Of a stretch of 13,923 nucleotides of DNA, positions 13,157 to 13,923 are shown piece after piece (position 1 is the stretch's first letter; each line of letters starts with the position of its first letter). The notes beneath the pieces are model-generated. The model was given only the letters and a program-made list of their open reading frames with translations, had not been told where the DNA came from and searched no databases. The stretch is from an uncultured Treponema sp. (GTDB taxonomy: Bacteria > Spirochaetota > Spirochaetia > Treponematales > Treponemataceae). Where the stretch lies: positions 1 through 13,923 of the forward strand of contig CAJPOL010000043.1 of assembly GCA_905372265.1 (NCBI GenBank), in the 5' to 3' direction. Made by a program: the position numbers and the translations under genes.

Positions 13157-13923
13157 TTACGGCCGGCACACAATACGGAAGCCGATATAGTCTTCCGTAT
13201 AATCTGGCTCCTCATCAACACGAAATACACATTTACAGCTGCTGTCAGGACTATTATAATCACCGCCGCGTCTTACACGCCTTGACCCGACAGTAGGACC
13301 GGCATAATCTTCGGTTAAACTTTCACCGGCATTTATAGTTTTATGAATATCCCAACACCATTCCGATATATTGCCGCTCATATCATATAAACCGTAACCG
13401 TTTGTCGTCTTTTTCCCTACCTCATGTGTTTTGTGGTTTGAATTTCCGCTAAACCACGCGACGTTTCCAGCAACAGTATCGCCTGAATAGGGATCGGCTG
13501 TACCGCCGCGGGCTGCCCACTCCCATTCGGCTTCGGTCGGAAGCCTAAAGCCTTTTTTGCTTAAATTCTGTGTTACAGTTTTGCCGCTGCCGCTACCGCT
13601 TACGGTATATACCCTTTCGGAAGGGCCTAATCCCGCAATCCCGTCCGTCAACTTGTTGCAAAAATCTATGCAATCGAACCATGTTACCGTGTCGACGGGA
13701 CGCTTTAGCTGCACATCGCCGCCGGCAGGTACTTTTATGCCTATTCCGTTAAATTGGCTCGGATTGCTTCCCATAACCTTCATCCATAGCTCCTGCGTAA
13801 CCTCCGTCTTGCCAATCCAATATTCTTTCAGTTTTGCCGTATGATTTTTATTTCCCGGTTGAGAGGCATCTCCTAAAGCTGCATTATTTTCCGCATTAAT
13901 CTTTTTCATCATATACGTTACGC
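13157..13923 (-). CDS. SUMF1/FGE-fold protein, 5' partial
   Basis: The frame is open to the right window edge, so the start and any signal peptide lie outside; about 254 residues are visible. A Met at 13912 is unlikely to be the start: no Shine-Dalgarno precedes it, and the frame runs on upstream (Val-Thr-Tyr) as in the left-hand paralogue. Counting from that Met, SUMF1 landmarks are YWIGKTEVTQELW (31-43), RLPTEAEWEWAARGG (123-137), GYGLYDMSGNISEWC (172-186), RGGDY (215-219) and GFRIVCRP at the end. In the catalytic segment Cys226 aligns with the second active-site Cys of FGE, but the first is Ser221; an extra Cys is at 228. Sulfatase-activating activity is doubtful. A lipoprotein or surface-binding role is inferred from the paralogue at 1-930. 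A terminator follows the stop. Confidence 0.9.
   Translation of the reverse strand, partial: VTYMMKKINAENNAALGDASQPGNKNHTAKLKEYWIGKTEVTQELWMKVMGSNPSQFNGIGIKVPAGGDVQLKRPVDTVTWFDCIDFCNKLTDGIAGLGPSERVYTVSGSGSGKTVTQNLSKKGFRLPTEAEWEWAARGGTADPYSGDTVAGNVAWFSGNSNHKTHEVGKKTTNGYGLYDMSGNISEWCWDIHKTINAGESLTEDYAGPTVGSRRVRRGGDYNSPDSSCKCVFRVDEEPDYTEDYIGFRIVCRP

Noticed and set aside
1..13923. A retroelement reverse transcriptase, CRISPR array, toxin-antitoxin pair, transposase or tRNA
   Set aside because: Looked for in all frames and gaps. No such protein motif, repeat-spacer pattern or cloverleaf was found.

Overview
The window looks like chromosomal DNA from a host-associated spirochaete, most likely an oral-type Treponema. 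This is inferred from moderate base composition, lipoprotein-type SUMF1/FGE-fold proteins at both ends, a double-Cache chemoreceptor, and spirochaete-like prfA, prmC and rel proteins. The genus is a judgement from protein flavour; no rRNA or tRNA gene is present to settle it.

Layout. Three genes lie on the + strand: a 5'-truncated SUMF1-domain lipoprotein (<1-930), a CPA2-type cation:proton antiporter (1127-2374) and a methyl-accepting chemotaxis protein (2543-4642). They converge at a long hairpin (4676-4707) with six genes on the - strand. In transcription order these are a second SUMF1-domain protein truncated by the right window edge (>13923-13157), a type I pullulanase lipoprotein (12986-10230), prfA (10014-8947), prmC (8943-8008), a RelA/SpoT-family enzyme (8024-6234) and an NSS-family sodium-coupled symporter (6088-4739). 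Every gap is shorter than 220 bp, so there is no long gene-free stretch. No tRNA, rRNA, CRISPR array, transposase or phage gene was seen.

How the genes relate. prfA, prmC and rel form a tight operon (3-bp gap, then a 17-bp overlap). RF1 terminates translation at UAA/UAG, PrmC methylates the glutamine of its GGQ motif, and Rel makes (p)ppGpp, so the unit is about translation termination and stringent control. The symporter 145 bp downstream may be read through from it but has its own strong ribosome-binding site. The pullulanase is a stand-alone exported alpha-glucan debranching enzyme. The antiporter and chemoreceptor each have their own promoter. The two SUMF1-fold proteins are paralogues of a kind often expanded in treponemes. 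Neither keeps both catalytic cysteines of true formylglycine-generating enzyme, so a binding or surface-display role is more likely than sulfatase activation.

Most of the window is ordinary. The points most worth following are the Rel enzyme (erased hydrolase site, bifunctional-type RxKD synthetase motif, no ACT domain), the possible link of the SUMF1 lipoproteins to diversity-generating-retroelement targets, a near-leaderless pullulanase transcript, and structured or repeat-like intergenic DNA at 10074-10203 and 2383-2459.
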